Notes under the pieces: generated by a model
Told to the model about the DNA's origin: nothing
Database searches by the model: none
Seen by the model: only the letters and a program-made list of their open reading frames with translations
Assembly: GCA_036250195.1 (NCBI GenBank)
Contig: JAVHZZ010000003.1
Location: 345,156,875-345,220,874 of the forward strand
Direction of reading: 5' to 3'
DNA from: Mixophyes australis
Lineage: Eukaryota > Chordata > Amphibia > Anura > Limnodynastidae
DNA: 64,000 bases
Program-made: the position numbers and the translations under genes
In this document: positions 1 to 11,289 of the stretch, one piece after another
Layout of the letters: each line of letters starts with the position of its first letter
Position numbering within the stretch: position 1 is the first letter of the stretch

Positions 1-631
1 GCTGCTTTCTTCCATTTATCCACATGAAAAATGCATCCAGCACAGTGTCATGTACTGATCATAAGAGCGCATTAAGACAAAACAACATGAATAATCTTGA
101 TACATTATCTCTCACACCAGCTTTGCTTTCAGTGTAGCCTCTGGCACAATTTTTTTTATATAGTTCTGTTTTGTTAAAATAAATTAGAATTTGGAATTTG
201 TTTGCTATACTCTGGAGGAGTCTACTTGGCTTCCTCATAAGTGTATCAAATAAAAAAATATCTGATTATAGTTTTAAATTATATTAAAATAACACAACTA
301 TTCAATGTATGCAAAACAAAACAATGTAACTATACAAAAAAATCATACTTGTGTATAATTATTAGGTTCTTTCAAGAGATAAGGACACTTAACAAGTTAA
401 TTTAATAATAATATCTGGTACCGGATATTAACAATGAATAGCGTGTTTAATTTTTTTAAACTATTTTGCATTTGTGTTCTCATAGGAGTCATTATGCATG
501 CCAACTTGGAAACCCTTTTTTGATAAGTAAACTAAGACACATAGAAAGAATAAAGCATATGAAAGTTTAAAAACTGAAATAAAACTGTAACCATGTGATT
601 CTTATTACAGTATTGATTATTTTGCATACAA
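1..631. other. unassigned AT-rich DNA
   Basis: I see no coding region, RNA gene or recognisable repeat here. The stretch is AT-rich with short A and T runs. Confidence 0.5.
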
Positions 632-1372
632 TTGGGCTGATTCATCAAGGCACGTACCTGCTGATTTTGTGAGTATCGCATTCAAAATCACTCTGTGCAT
701 GCCCAAAACTGGGCCATACGCAACTAAATGCAGCAGCGTTCAATGCATTTACATACGCAAAGGACTCTTTCTATTGCCTACGGTTTCTGGGAGTGGACAG
801 GGCAGGGAAGGGATGTTCGCCATAGTCAGTTTACAGTAAGGACGTGCCAAGGTCCAGTGTACGCAGTCATTTTCGAAACAAGCTTTGGGCATCTCAAAGT
901 TAATTGTTTTTCTGCTGTAGCTCTTGCTCCAGCTACAGGGCTAGTTTAAGTCCTGAGTACTAGTGATGACAGATTTGTATGCATGCTATAACATGTGTTT
1001 GCAATCAGAAGCAATTGTAAAAATGTATTTTCTATTCAGTGGACATTAAGATCATCCTAATAAATGTATTTCATGGAGATGGAGAAAAAATATGAGGAAA
1101 AATATTTTTTTTTGTTTTTAACTGTGCTGTCATTAATGCTTATTTACTTTTTCTTTCTGTTCGTTCTTTTGCGAATTTATATTCCACATAGGTATTTAAC
1201 GTATCTTGCAGTGTCTTGTGTAGTAGAGCAGAGCAGACATACAACCGAATTCATCAACGTATCTTTAGATTTGTTCCTTGTTGAATTCGAGAGTGCGCAG
1301 AGCTGATTTACGTGGGTCTTTACACAAACGCATGTTGCGCTCAGTATGCGCGCCTTAATGAATCGGGCCCAA
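632..1372. mobile_element. non-autonomous DNA element with GATTCATYAAGG ends
   Basis: The two ends are inverted copies of one another: TTGGGCTGATTCATCAAGG on the left matches the reverse complement of the right end (CCTTAATGAATCGGGCCCAA) with a few changes. A second, right-truncated copy of the interior lies at about 17524-18013 and shares long blocks, for example the stretch around ATGCATGCTAYAACATGTGTTTGC. There is no convincing ORF. The target duplication is unclear, so the superfamily is left open. Confidence 0.6.
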
Positions 1373-1398
1373 TATTTTTTCTTCTTCTAAGGGACTTA

Positions 1399-1573
1399 GG
1401 GCTAGATTTACTAAGCTGCGGGTTTGAAAAAGTGGGGATGTTGCCTATAGCAACCAATCAGATTCTAGCTGTCATTTTGTAGAATGTACTAAATAAATGA
1501 AAGCTAGAATCTGATTGGTTGCTATAGGCAACATCCCCACTTTTTCAAACCCGCAGCTTAGTAAATCTAGCCC
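1399..1573. mobile_element. palindromic MITE, Harbinger-like (TTA duplication)
   Basis: This is a nearly perfect snap-back element. It begins GGGCTAGATTTACTAAGC, ends with the reverse complement, and the two halves pair over most of their length. A direct TTA sits on each side (1396-1398 and 1574-1576), as expected for PIF/Harbinger-type insertion. Related copies occur at 18720-19675 and 54823-54985. Confidence 0.8.
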
Positions 1574-1576
1574 TTA

Positions 1577-2768
1577 ATCTTTCTGCCTTTTCACTTGAAT
1601 TGACAGTCCATGGTATTAAAATTACCGTTAAAATATATTTTTTCTCTCAAAATACAAATATTTCATGTAACTTATCATACGCTTGCACTGTGGCTTAATT
1701 AGCTTAGAGCTTGCCAGATTCATAAATAGAAAATATAGCCCTAAGCATGCCTTCAGTGGAACATATTTCTGCTTATTAAATATTTCCAAAATGTGTTAAT
1801 GAATACATGTTCTGTGTTAAGCTGTGTTGGGCCATAATAAAATCATGTATATAGGGGCTTCCAAGTGTCCAGACTGTTCTAGAATTGTCCTATTTTTGCT
1901 GCTGAAAATCTATAACTCACAATGATGATTTTCCTAGAATTCAGACTTAACTTGATTAACATACTTAATTGGAAAGACACCTTTCGAAAGTTTCACTGCA
2001 ATTGACATCCAACGGAAGCATTGAGTGGCAATTATAGAAAGTCACTTAGCTTACTGTGTGTAGGGTTCAAACAATTTTGAGTCAGTGAACTGGGACATCC
2101 TTGTACCATGGAGCCTGTTTTACTTTAAAGTTGCCACCCCTTGCTTACCTTTTATTCCCAAATGCAGTAAATGATGGGGATGATGATCAGCAACACTAGC
2201 TATCCACTACTGATTGACTGTTTGCAGATTAATCACTCTAGCTAAGCACTTAATTCATTAGCGTGGCTGCTATATTATATGAAGTTGTGTCCATCTATTT
2301 ACATTACTTAATTGATATTTCTATTTTGAAAGCAGCCATAAATAGGATTCCCATTTGAATTTTAAAGGGGAGAACGACATACGATAATTTGTATTTGTAT
2401 TTAATTCTATATTATATGCTAAATGCATCTTTTGCATTTATCTTTTACATATATTTACTTGTGTCCAGTCACTATTGTCTGTATGACACCTCATGGCATT
2501 ATCATATTGTGCACAAATAGGGTAAAGCGCATTTACTACTAACACTGTCAAGCCAATCGCTACTCTCTCTCTACGCTGTCGTGGTGAGTAAGTATACACA
2601 CGCTGCCAAGCACTGTGGCGCATTACAAATCGACGATAATAATAATACACATTTGTTACTCCTGACATACACGTGGCACAGCTGACGGCATCTTGAGATA
2701 AGCCCGACTGAACAGAGTTACGTAAATTACAGGGTAAAAAAGTGTATCCAACACTTGAGCCCCTTTTA
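1577..2768. other. unassigned stretch
   Basis: No gene or repeat is recognised. Short open frames on the minus strand at 2438-2773 show no family resemblance or codon signal. Confidence 0.5.
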
Positions 2769-2896
2769 AACACATTTTAAAATCCCCCCCACCCAGGGGA
2801 GCACACTGGATTTTTAAGGGGGGGTTTCCCCCCCCAAAAAAAGAAAAGAAAAAAAACGGCAAAAGCTGCTGCGCATGCGCCCGTGCAGCAGCACTG

Positions 2897-3005
2897 TACT
2901 ATCCAGCAGCCGCGGCGCTTTCAAAGAAGTGTCCGCGGCTGTGCTGTATACAATACAGCACCACCGTGAACGCTTCTTTGACAGCGCCGCGGCTGCTGGA
3001 TAGTA
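2897..3005. repeat. GC-rich inverted repeat
   Basis: Two 35-bp arms (2897-2931 and 2971-3005) are reverse complements with about two or three mismatches. They are much more GC-rich than their surroundings and contain GCAGCCGCGGCGCT. A C-run and A-run precede the arms and a G-rich stretch follows them. This is probably the core of a small palindromic transposon about 2770-3085 long whose ends I cannot fix. Confidence 0.65.
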
Positions 3006-3085
3006 CGGGGGCACTTCTTTAGAGGAGGGGAGGGGTTTCTGGAGACCCAGAAACCCCCCTGCGTGCGCCACTGCCACCTGTATAG

Positions 3086-5152
3086 AATACCCCCTTATTG
3101 TCTATTACCACCAATCTCACTAATATAATATAACTATAGATGTGTTATAAGTCTGAACTTTGGGCAAGAAACATTATTTCCATGATCAGAAATCCAAGAA
3201 AACTAGGACAGATAGGAGCACTAACTGTATAAACATATAACAGACATGTATAATCATTTTGAAGAGTAAGTCAATTACTTCCAGGGTTCTCACTTACATA
3301 TGTTGCTAATTTTCAGGCAATATCTTAAAATAGAGAAATCTATTTGGTTTTTCCTGGTGGTCACAGTGTTTCATGTTTTGCTCCATGCCCTGGTAACTTG
3401 AGATTGTATAGTGATTTTAGTATTTAGAGATGAAAGTCCTGATTCATTAAGGAAAGTAAAGAAAAAAAAAGAGTAACTTTGCACCTGTCCCATGATTCCC
3501 TATAACTAAAATTCACCAATACCTTCATTCATCTGATTTTTTAATTCAGGCTATAAGATCTGTCTGCCTTTAATTATTTACTCTAATTTTTCTTTACTAT
3601 TTCCCAAATATTAATAGCCAATCCCTCCTAAATGTATGCCCTTCTAACAATAAACTTTAATAACTATTGCTTCTTGATAAGGGTGGGCTGAATTTTTGTT
3701 CTGTGTTGCTGAAAATATCCGTTTTGCTCAGCTCATCTTGACAGTTTTTTTTTTTAGTGAGATTCTGTTCATGTAAATTCACTGCTGGAGGAGATGGACC
3801 CACTGCCTCTTATTCGTTGGTTGTTAGTGTGTTCTGTGTGCTGTGATGGCAGTACTTCATTTCTGAACACATTCTTCAAAAACACAATTTGGGAAGACTG
3901 ATTTATTCTCGGTTTCTCTATTCAGAAAATGCAAAAAATATAACATGGTATTATGTTCCTTTCAGAACATAATATTTACTCTCTGTGAAATTGTCACGGC
4001 TGCAAAACTTTTTCCTACAAATCATAGCTGATAGAACCTCATTTCGGCAATCTTCACTTCAGTGAGAAAATAAATATTGAAGCCCTATGTTATATTTTTT
4101 GTTTTTTTATCAACATGCCTTAGCTGTTTTCCATTGATCCTCAAATTTATAATCTTTATTTCTTAATGTTATTATTTAGTGGAGAATTAAGCTAGTGTGT
4201 TACATCTAGTTATGTTTAGTTCAGTTGCACAGTCGTTGACCACATAGAGTTTTGTTTGGGTCAGCGTCAGGGACAGAACTAGATGTTTTTTTTTAGAGCG
4301 GGGGGGGGGGGTGATTTCTCATTGCCACACCCCTAGTTCACTCTGATTGGTAGGCCCTGGTTGGCCCTGCCTTCTTTCTACCTGATGCTTGGACATCTCA
4401 GCAGCAATTTTCAGGTATGAAGATTGCTGTTATGGATGTGTGTGTGTGTGTGGGGTGGTTGATTGCCCCGATAGCCTTGATAGCCCCCTCTAGATCAGCC
4501 AGTAGTCAGCACATCTTGTTTACACTCGTTTGGGTGGTATATACTATCTGGCTGGGTTAGTGCTATGAGGGAAGGCTGTTGCATTTGATACCGTGCAGAA
4601 GACAGCAGTCAGGAAGACAGATAGCTACCAAGAGTAGTTTGCGGTATTTCCTTTCCTTGTTGCATTCTTTCTTGATACATTTGTCATGGTGGCGTGAGCA
4701 GGGTATCTGCACAATAGTCCTCTTTTCCAGGATATAACAAATCGAGAGAGAAGCGTCTGGATGGTTCAGCGCCTTACTCTAGCTACATGTTTTGAACACA
4801 CCCTATTTGTATTGCACATGATATTCACCTCTCTCTCTTTCCTAGGGGTACAGATAGCAAGTGATCGCAGCAAAATCGGCAATAAGGCCAGTCTTTCTCC
4901 ACAGGTGGACGAATTGAAACAAAACTGTGCTACACTAAACAAAAAATAACAAATAAAGAGGTGGGTCATTGATTGAAAGGGCTGCAATCAATTAACATTA
5001 CCCATAAGTCTTTCTGCCTTCTGACTCTTCCAACCTCCATCAGGAAGGAATTGGACAAAGGAGTTCAGGGTGATGCTCCTGCCTGCAATCACTGTAGTGT
5101 GGTGACTAAGAGATGGGGTATTCTCACTGTCCTGCTCCTACTCCACTTATTG
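3086..5152. other. unassigned stretch with short simple repeats
   Basis: No gene is seen. A fragment at 3437-3470 resembles the GATTCATTAAGG ends of frog MITEs. There is a G-run at about 4300-4311 and a short TG repeat at 4437-4452. Confidence 0.45.
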
Positions 5153-5344
5153 GGGGGAATTCAATTGGCCGCATTAGTAGCGCAGCACTATTACCATTAT
5201 TACGGTAATAGTGCGCGTAATTACCGTTAATACGGTAATTTCAATGCCGGCAATTGCTCGCGGCTCCCTGAGCAGATTTAAAATGACCGTATTAACGGTA
5301 ATAGTTTTAGCGCAGCGTTACTTGGCGGGGAATTGAATTCCCCC
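5153..5344. mobile_element. MITE with GGGGGAATTCAATT ends, 5-bp duplication
   Basis: The element begins GGGGGAATTCAATTGGCC and ends with the matching inverted GGAATTGAATTCCCCC. A perfect direct TATTG flanks it at 5148-5152 and 5345-5349. The interior holds repeated ACGGTAAT blocks in both orientations. A second copy with similar ends is at 54331-54500. No coding capacity. Confidence 0.75.
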
Positions 5345-5349
5345 TATTG

Positions 5350-7009
5350 TGTCAGTGACTGAAATCCTAATGTAAGGAGCAGCCGGTGACTGGAGAGTTG
5401 GATCCTAGGTTTTTGTTTTTTTAAAAAAAAATAATACACTAATAAACAATAATTTGCTTCTTTTAAATCGATGACACAAGAAAAAGTAATTTCTTTTTTC
5501 ATATTTATTTGTCATATAAGTTGGATGCAAAGAGTTACATGTTACTATATGGACGTTTGTGGCTTTTTTCCAACCTAAAATGGCTAAAATGTATAGAAGA
5601 AAAAACTTTGTAAATATGCTTCATGTTTAGAAGGTCTATAAAAATATTTTGCGTGGACCTCTGCAATGTAAGACGAGACAGTAATCACATAACAGTGTTG
5701 ATCTCCTCAAGATTCATTTAAAATGAGGAAACATGAAATGTAAAAGCTGATGTGACCTTCCTGTAGAAGCCTATTAGTATACTCTGTGGACATGATGTTT
5801 AAGCTTTCATCAGTTGGCTAAACAGAACTGACCCTAATCCATCTTTATAATTACATTATACTCTAATTATTTATTTGAAACTGAATTATCTAAAGTTATT
5901 CCTAACAGCCATTGAAAGCCCTTCAAACAAGTTTGGTCAGCAGTGGCATACATGATTGCTTACAAGTATAGAAGATAAAGATTTCATTGTAGCTATACAG
6001 TACATTTGTTAGACTGCAGACAGACCTCACTGACCAAGCACTGTGGATGTGTATCACAAAATACCTTGATTTTGCACCAGTGAACCTACAGGGTCCTCTC
6101 TGCACACAAGATATCACCTCCTTTCTGCACTTGGGAGATGCCTCTAAAATCTACAAATGATCCTATTTGTGCAGCCAGACAAATAATGTTAAAGAATGCA
6201 CTGTACAAAGTGTAAATGTCACATCCAGTTCCAGCCTCCTACCATTTTTGGAAACCACCCCTATTGTTAATTTAAACTTTTCAGTTTTTGTCCAAAAATG
6301 CTGCTTGGGAGAAAGAGAGCAGTTACCAAAGCAAAACCCATAGAGAAAATTCTATATACCTAATACCTCAATTGTACTTGCTTCTCCTCGACTGCAATCT
6401 AATGGTCTCCTCACTCCAGCCATTGGAATCCAATTTCTTATAGAAAGTAATTGTCTGGCAAATTAGTAAGACGATTTCAGAAGGTATGAATGGCCAGAAT
6501 GAATGTTAAAAACAAAAGAAGATTAATTCATTTAGAGAACAATCTTACATAGGATGATGCACTGCAATTCAAAGAGCTGTCCTAATATAAACAATTCAGA
6601 CACTTACATAGCCTAAAACATTGAATATACGTTTATATTTAATATATACATGTTTACTACAGACTAAATTCTGCTTATGACAGCGCCTGTGATTATTGTA
6701 ATACGAGCATAAACATCAAGGATGCATAACTCACAATAATCCATATTATGATAATGATAATAATAATGAGCGTTTGCAGAACAACACGTCTCGTTTCCGT
6801 GTGAATCAAGGTCAGTGTGTGTTTCTCAGACATTTTGCAGCTCATCACCTTTCAGTACATTCTAACTTAAGGAAATATTTTCTTTGAGCCATCAAAAATG
6901 TATTGAAGTTAATTTATATATGTAATAAACCCATACACTAATATTGATGCTGCTGGCATAATTTGGGTAATTTTCATTCTTTCATTTTTTTTTAGGTAAA
7001 ATTTCATTT
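5350..7009. other. unassigned AT-rich stretch
   Basis: No ORF, repeat family or RNA gene is recognised. A short AAT-type simple repeat lies near 6750-6770. Confidence 0.5.
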
Positions 7010-7479
7010 GTTTTTCAATTACGACGATAAGTCGAGGGGGAGGGTACAGAAGAAAGAGGGAGGGGAAAGGGATACTTTCTCAATTGAGCAATAAGTACAT
7101 TTGGTTTGAGGAGACATGAGCGGCATATCAAAGAAGCTTAACAGTATGTAGATAATCAAATTAGTAAACAATAAAACATTTTGTAGAAGAATTAAATCTG
7201 AATTCAACACAAGCTAGACAGGGGGAGATCGGGGGATTTTTAGTGTGGGTAGAAAGTGGAGGCGACTGGATCACAAATGAGAAGAAGGCATGGAGTATGG
7301 AGGCTTATCCTTCACTCAGAAGGAGATGGGCTAACATCATAGTGTATGTTCCAGGTGAGCCACTGGAGAAGTGAATGGGGTGGTCATGTATTATACTGGT
7401 GATATGCTCTAGTTTGTGTACTTGCCAGGTTTTGTTAATAAGCTCTTGAGCAGTAAAGGGGGGGAGAATCTTCGTTTTT

Positions 7480-8190
7480 TCACTTATAGGCTATGAGGCA
7501 CTTGGCTGCCGTGAAAATATGTCCTATCAGCTTTTGTGTGTATTTCGATACAACAGGGATTGGATGTGGGAGTAGATGATAATAGAGGTTGCGGGGAAGG
7601 TAGACTTGAGTAACAGTTGCGATTAGGTTGCGCGCTACTTTCAAGAAATTTTTAAGTTTGGGGCAACTCCACCATATATGGGACAGGGTGCCACAACAAC
7701 AGGAGTTGGACATCGAGGGGTAAATGACGCTAAGTCTTGATGGCACTAAGTACCAGCAGAACAGCAATTTATGCACATTTTCTTTTATTCGCATGCAAAT
7801 TGAGCTCCTAGCAACTCTCTCACGGATTCAGGACCAGTTTTCACATGTCTTACTCCCAGCGGAGCTCACGGAGTTGTTTGGTCTGTTGGCCGTGTTTAGT
7901 AAAATATGAGTAGAAGACTAATATTAGTTCTCTGGAGGTGGACCTGCCCAGGGAAAAGGCTTCCAGTGCAAAGGGGAGATGAGGAATCCACTGCTTAATT
8001 TTTCTATTGTAGAAGTGATGGACTTGTAGGTAAAAAACATTCGTAGGTAAAGTAATCCTGAAGTTCAGAGAATTCAGGTGCGCTATGTCACGGAAGAATT
8101 TAATGTTATGCTTTGTCCAGTGTACAAAAGCGTTGGGGTCTAGTCCTCGGGTAAATTCTGGATTGTTCCAAAGGGGGCCATCCTGCATGG
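7480..8190 (-). pseudogene. L1 ORF2 C-terminal fragment
   Basis: Two overlapping minus-strand frames carry the C-terminal third of an L1 ORF2. The first (up to 8190) has PLWNNPEF and the IRFFRDIAHL-like segment. The second (7480-7794) has LLFCWYLVPSRL, CCCGTLSHIWWSCP and a terminal TQKLIGHIFTAAKCLIA. The cysteine-containing HIWWSCP block is typical of L1 proteins. A frameshift separates the two frames. The upstream continuation of this ORF lies on the far side of the solo LTR at 8195-9429. Confidence 0.8.
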
Positions 8191-8194
8191 ATTG
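8191..8194. repeat. target-site duplication ATTG, left copy
   Basis: ATTG here matches ATTG at 9430-9433, directly flanking the TG...CA insert. Confidence 0.65.
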
Positions 8195-9429
8195 TGTCAC
8201 GGTTAACGACAAAAAGTAGGATTTCTGGGTCTGTCTGAGTTGACGCTACTCTGATCCGAAGGCGCGGAATCTAACGAGGCAGGTTGTCTTCACCAGGAGC
8301 CTCCGCAAGTAGGTATGGGCTTAACAGCCTCTGCCCGCAGGTTGTGGCCCTCCGGGAGAGTGTCAGGCGAAACCTATATGTAGGAGATGAGCTCAAGAGG
8401 GATTACAGCAGTGAGGGCCATAAAGCAACAGACAGAAATTGTGGGGCAGTGGTAGGGCACAACGGTAGAGGAACATTGGAACAATAGCTGATTCCTATGA
8501 GATGATGCACAGAGATGAGATGCAATGAACAGTGGGGTAGAAACACTGGGACAGATAGTAGAACTCTATGAGCTAATATCCAGAGAAGAGTTGCACTGAA
8601 CAGTGGGGTAGGAATACTGGAATAAGTAGTTGACTCTATAAGATGATATGCAGAGATTAGTTGCACTGAATAGCGGTATAGAAATACTGGAACCAATAGT
8701 CAAACTCTATGAGCTGATATCCAAAGAAGAGTTGCACTGAACAGCGGTGTAGAACACTGGAACAAATGGTTAAACTCTATGAGCATATATCCAGCGATGG
8801 GTTGTACTGAACAGCAGTGTAGAAACACTGGAACAAATGGTTAAACTCTATGAGCAGGTATCCAGAGATGGGATGCACTGAACAGCAGTGTAAAAACACT
8901 GGAACAAATGGTAAACTCTATGAGCAGGTATCCAGAGATGGGTTGCACTGGACAGCTGTGTAGGAATACTGGAACAAATGGTTAAACTCTATGAGCAGCT
9001 ATCCAGAGATGGGTTGCACTGGACAGCTGTGTAGGAATACTGGAACAAATGGTTAACGCTATGAGCATATATCCAGATATGGGTTACATTGAAGCAGTGG
9101 TGAACAAACACTGGATCAAACAGCTGAAGCAAAGGGAGCCACGTCTTGCACAGTCAGGGTAGACAAAGAACAGGCAACTTGAGTGTCAGCTCAGGTGCCT
9201 TAAATAGTGAGCTAATTGGAGGGCTAGATGAATGGGAGCAGAGAGATGGTGTTAAATACAAGGAAGGATCTGCGAATGTGCAGACCCGAAACCAAGATGG
9301 CCAACGCCACCGGACGGACGCTGCGCTCGGCGCTGAGGGAGGCCCCCATCTGGAGTAGGTAAGTATATAGGACCCCTTGTTCCGGGCCGATTGTGATAGA
9401 TTGTCTATGAGATCCAAGATACTAATACA
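8195..9429. mobile_element. solo LTR inside the L1
   Basis: The insert starts TGTCACGG and ends ATACA, so it has the TG...CA termini of an LTR, and ATTG is repeated on each side. Removing it with one ATTG joins the L1 frame without a shift. It has no internal coding region. Half of it is a ~70 bp minisatellite (8490-9125). The orientation is uncertain. The ERV or Gypsy parent is not identified. Confidence 0.7.
8490..9125. repeat. minisatellite, ~70-bp unit, about 9 copies
   Basis: Each unit contains ACTCTATGAGC, ATCCAGAGATG, GTTGCACTGAACAG and GAACAAATGG in the same order. The CTATGAG word recurs near 8496, 8567, 8637, 8708, 8777, 8848, 8916, 8989 and 9059. The array lies wholly within the solo LTR. 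Confidence 0.85.
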
Positions 9430-9433
9430 ATTG

Positions 9434-9694
9434 TTACGAATCGCAAGTGAAAAATGAAGTGTGGGATGGAGGCATGCGGGCTGTGTGGCAGTCCTTTTGG
9501 TCTATCCAGAAAATGACGAAAGGTCAAAGCATATGAAGTAACTTAGCTTCTATGTCTACCCACAGTCTGGTTTGAGCGTTTGCATGTGGCTAGCACAATC
9601 TGCGTGAGATGGGCAGCGAGACAGTACTTGTAAAAGAAGGTGAGGCCCAAGCCTCCATCCCTTGGATGTTTGTGAAGCATTTTGAGGTGAATTC
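9434..9694 (-). pseudogene. L1 ORF2 middle fragment
   Basis: The minus-strand frame 9543-9728 carries PRIHLKMLHKHPRDGGLGLTF and YCLAAHLTQ, the conserved block downstream of the L1 reverse transcriptase thumb. The frame continues left to about 9434, where the solo LTR was inserted. On the right it is cut at 9694 by the DNA element 9697-11289. The WAGKRP half of the motif lies on the other side, immediately after 11290. Confidence 0.85.
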
Positions 9695-9696
9695 TA

Positions 9697-11289
9697 GGGC
9701 TAGATTTACTAACAGGCGGGTTGCTCAAACAGCTGATTTTCGGCTAGTTTGCCAGCGGTTTGGCCATCGCCGGATTTACTAAAGGTAAATCCGCCGTCCA
9801 AACGGCCAGAAATTACTTTTTTCAAAACTACCACTTTAGAAATCGACATCCCGATTTTAACAATAATGAACATACTAACAGCTGGATTTACTATGGTAGG
9901 GTTTGGCATACCGCCGGAAAAGCTCCATTCAAACGACCAAAATAAAAGAGCTGGTTGTCAGCGGCGAGATTGCTCAAACAGCAATGCATGCTGTCGGAGC
10001 TCCGGCAGCTGTCAAAATAGTAAAGAAAAGATAATAGGTTAAAAAAAAAAAGCGTGTGGTCCCCCCTCTATTCAGTCTTAACCCTAGTGCTGCCAGCCTA
10101 CTGCTGGTTCCGTGAAAATCGGGGAAAAATTTTGCGTGAGGTCCCCCCTATTTTCACGGAACCAGCACTAGGCAAACCAGCCGGGGTTGGAGACACTATA
10201 GCAGGGGGACATGCAGCAGGGGTCCCCCTGCCATAATGACTAACCAACCTGGCTGTTCAGTGCTGGGCTGGATTCCCTAGGGAGTGGGGTCCGCCGGAAA
10301 AATAGAGCGGGCCCCCCCATGGGACACCCAGCCCAGTGCTGAAAGCACTAGGGCTCTTCCTACACCCCTGGGCGGTGGGTGTAGGGTAATAATGGCGAAA
10401 TAAGTGTGAAAAAAACAAACGGACGTCATTTTGTTTTGTGGAACTACAGGTCCCAGACAGCCAGGTTGCCATAAATAGTGTGGGCATGCTGCTACTTGTA
10501 TAACTACAAGCACCAGCATACCCACGGCAGCCAGGGCATGTTGGCACTTGGCGAACCACAAGTGCCAATATGCCCTGACACCCACGGCTGTCTGGAGCCT
10601 GTATGTAGTTCCACAAAACATAATGTTTACAAAATCACAACACACTTGTTAAAACCACTTACATTTAATAAAAATAATAAACCCACAATAATGACAGTAA
10701 ACACCCTCATTTACACCACATATTTTATTAAAAATAATAAATCCCCGATATACTCACCAATGAAATTTTCTTCTGTTGTCAGCAGCTTTTAATCCAAAAA
10801 TGACTGTCACCAAAGTCCAAATTAAATTTGTATCCAAAGTCCTGCTTGACCATGTCCAAATAAAATTGTAATTCCAAAAGTCCTGCTTGTAATGTCTTCT
10901 ATTCTTCAACCAGGGGGGCCCCATATTTGTAACATCCCCAAATCTTCTTGCTTGATTGAAGAAAAATAAAAAAGTGCTGGACCGCCGCAAACAGCTTCTA
11001 CACTGTAGAAGCTCCGATATGCAGTGAGCTTAGCTCTTGCGAGAGGTCTATTTATAGACCATGAGTACGATAATGATGAATTTATCACAAAACCGCCGTG
11101 TTTTCAAGGAAAAGCGCCATGTTTCTTTCCAAGCCACTGGCGGCTTGGAGTCTTATATCCCGCTGTTACATCGCTTAAAATCGCCCATTAGTAAATCCGG
11201 CTGTTTGACATGCAAAACCGCCGGAAAAACGCGACGATGCATGGCGGGTCAAAAACGCCGCCAAACACGCCCGTTAGTAAATCTAGCCC
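9697..11289. mobile_element. 1.6-kb non-autonomous DNA element inserted in the L1
   Basis: The ends are GGGCTAGATTTACTAACAGG and its inverted copy CGTTAGTAAATCTAGCCC, and TA (or CTA) is repeated at both borders. Excision with one TA exactly rejoins the L1 motif. The interior contains a 23-bp hairpin (10102-10124 with 10145-10167) and another palindromic block at about 10440-10620 around ACTACAAGYACCAGCAT. No transposase ORF is visible, so it must have been moved in trans. Confidence 0.75.
10102..10167. repeat. hairpin core shared by several elements
   Basis: TGCTGGTTCCGTGAAAAT pairs with ATTTTCACGGAACCAGCA across a short loop. Decayed relatives of the same core, including the GGGGGACATGC and CCAGCCTA words around it, occur near 18990-19250 (opposite orientation) and more faintly near 59815-59960 and 62440-62700. 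Confidence 0.7.

Noticed and set aside
4257..4500. CAGGGACAGAACTAGATG as a hAT terminus
   Set aside because: No matching inverted end or 8-bp duplication was found nearby.
9749..10236. Plus-strand frames in the 9697-11289 element as a transposase
   Set aside because: They are short, overlap palindromic sequence and contain no DDE or DNA-binding motif.
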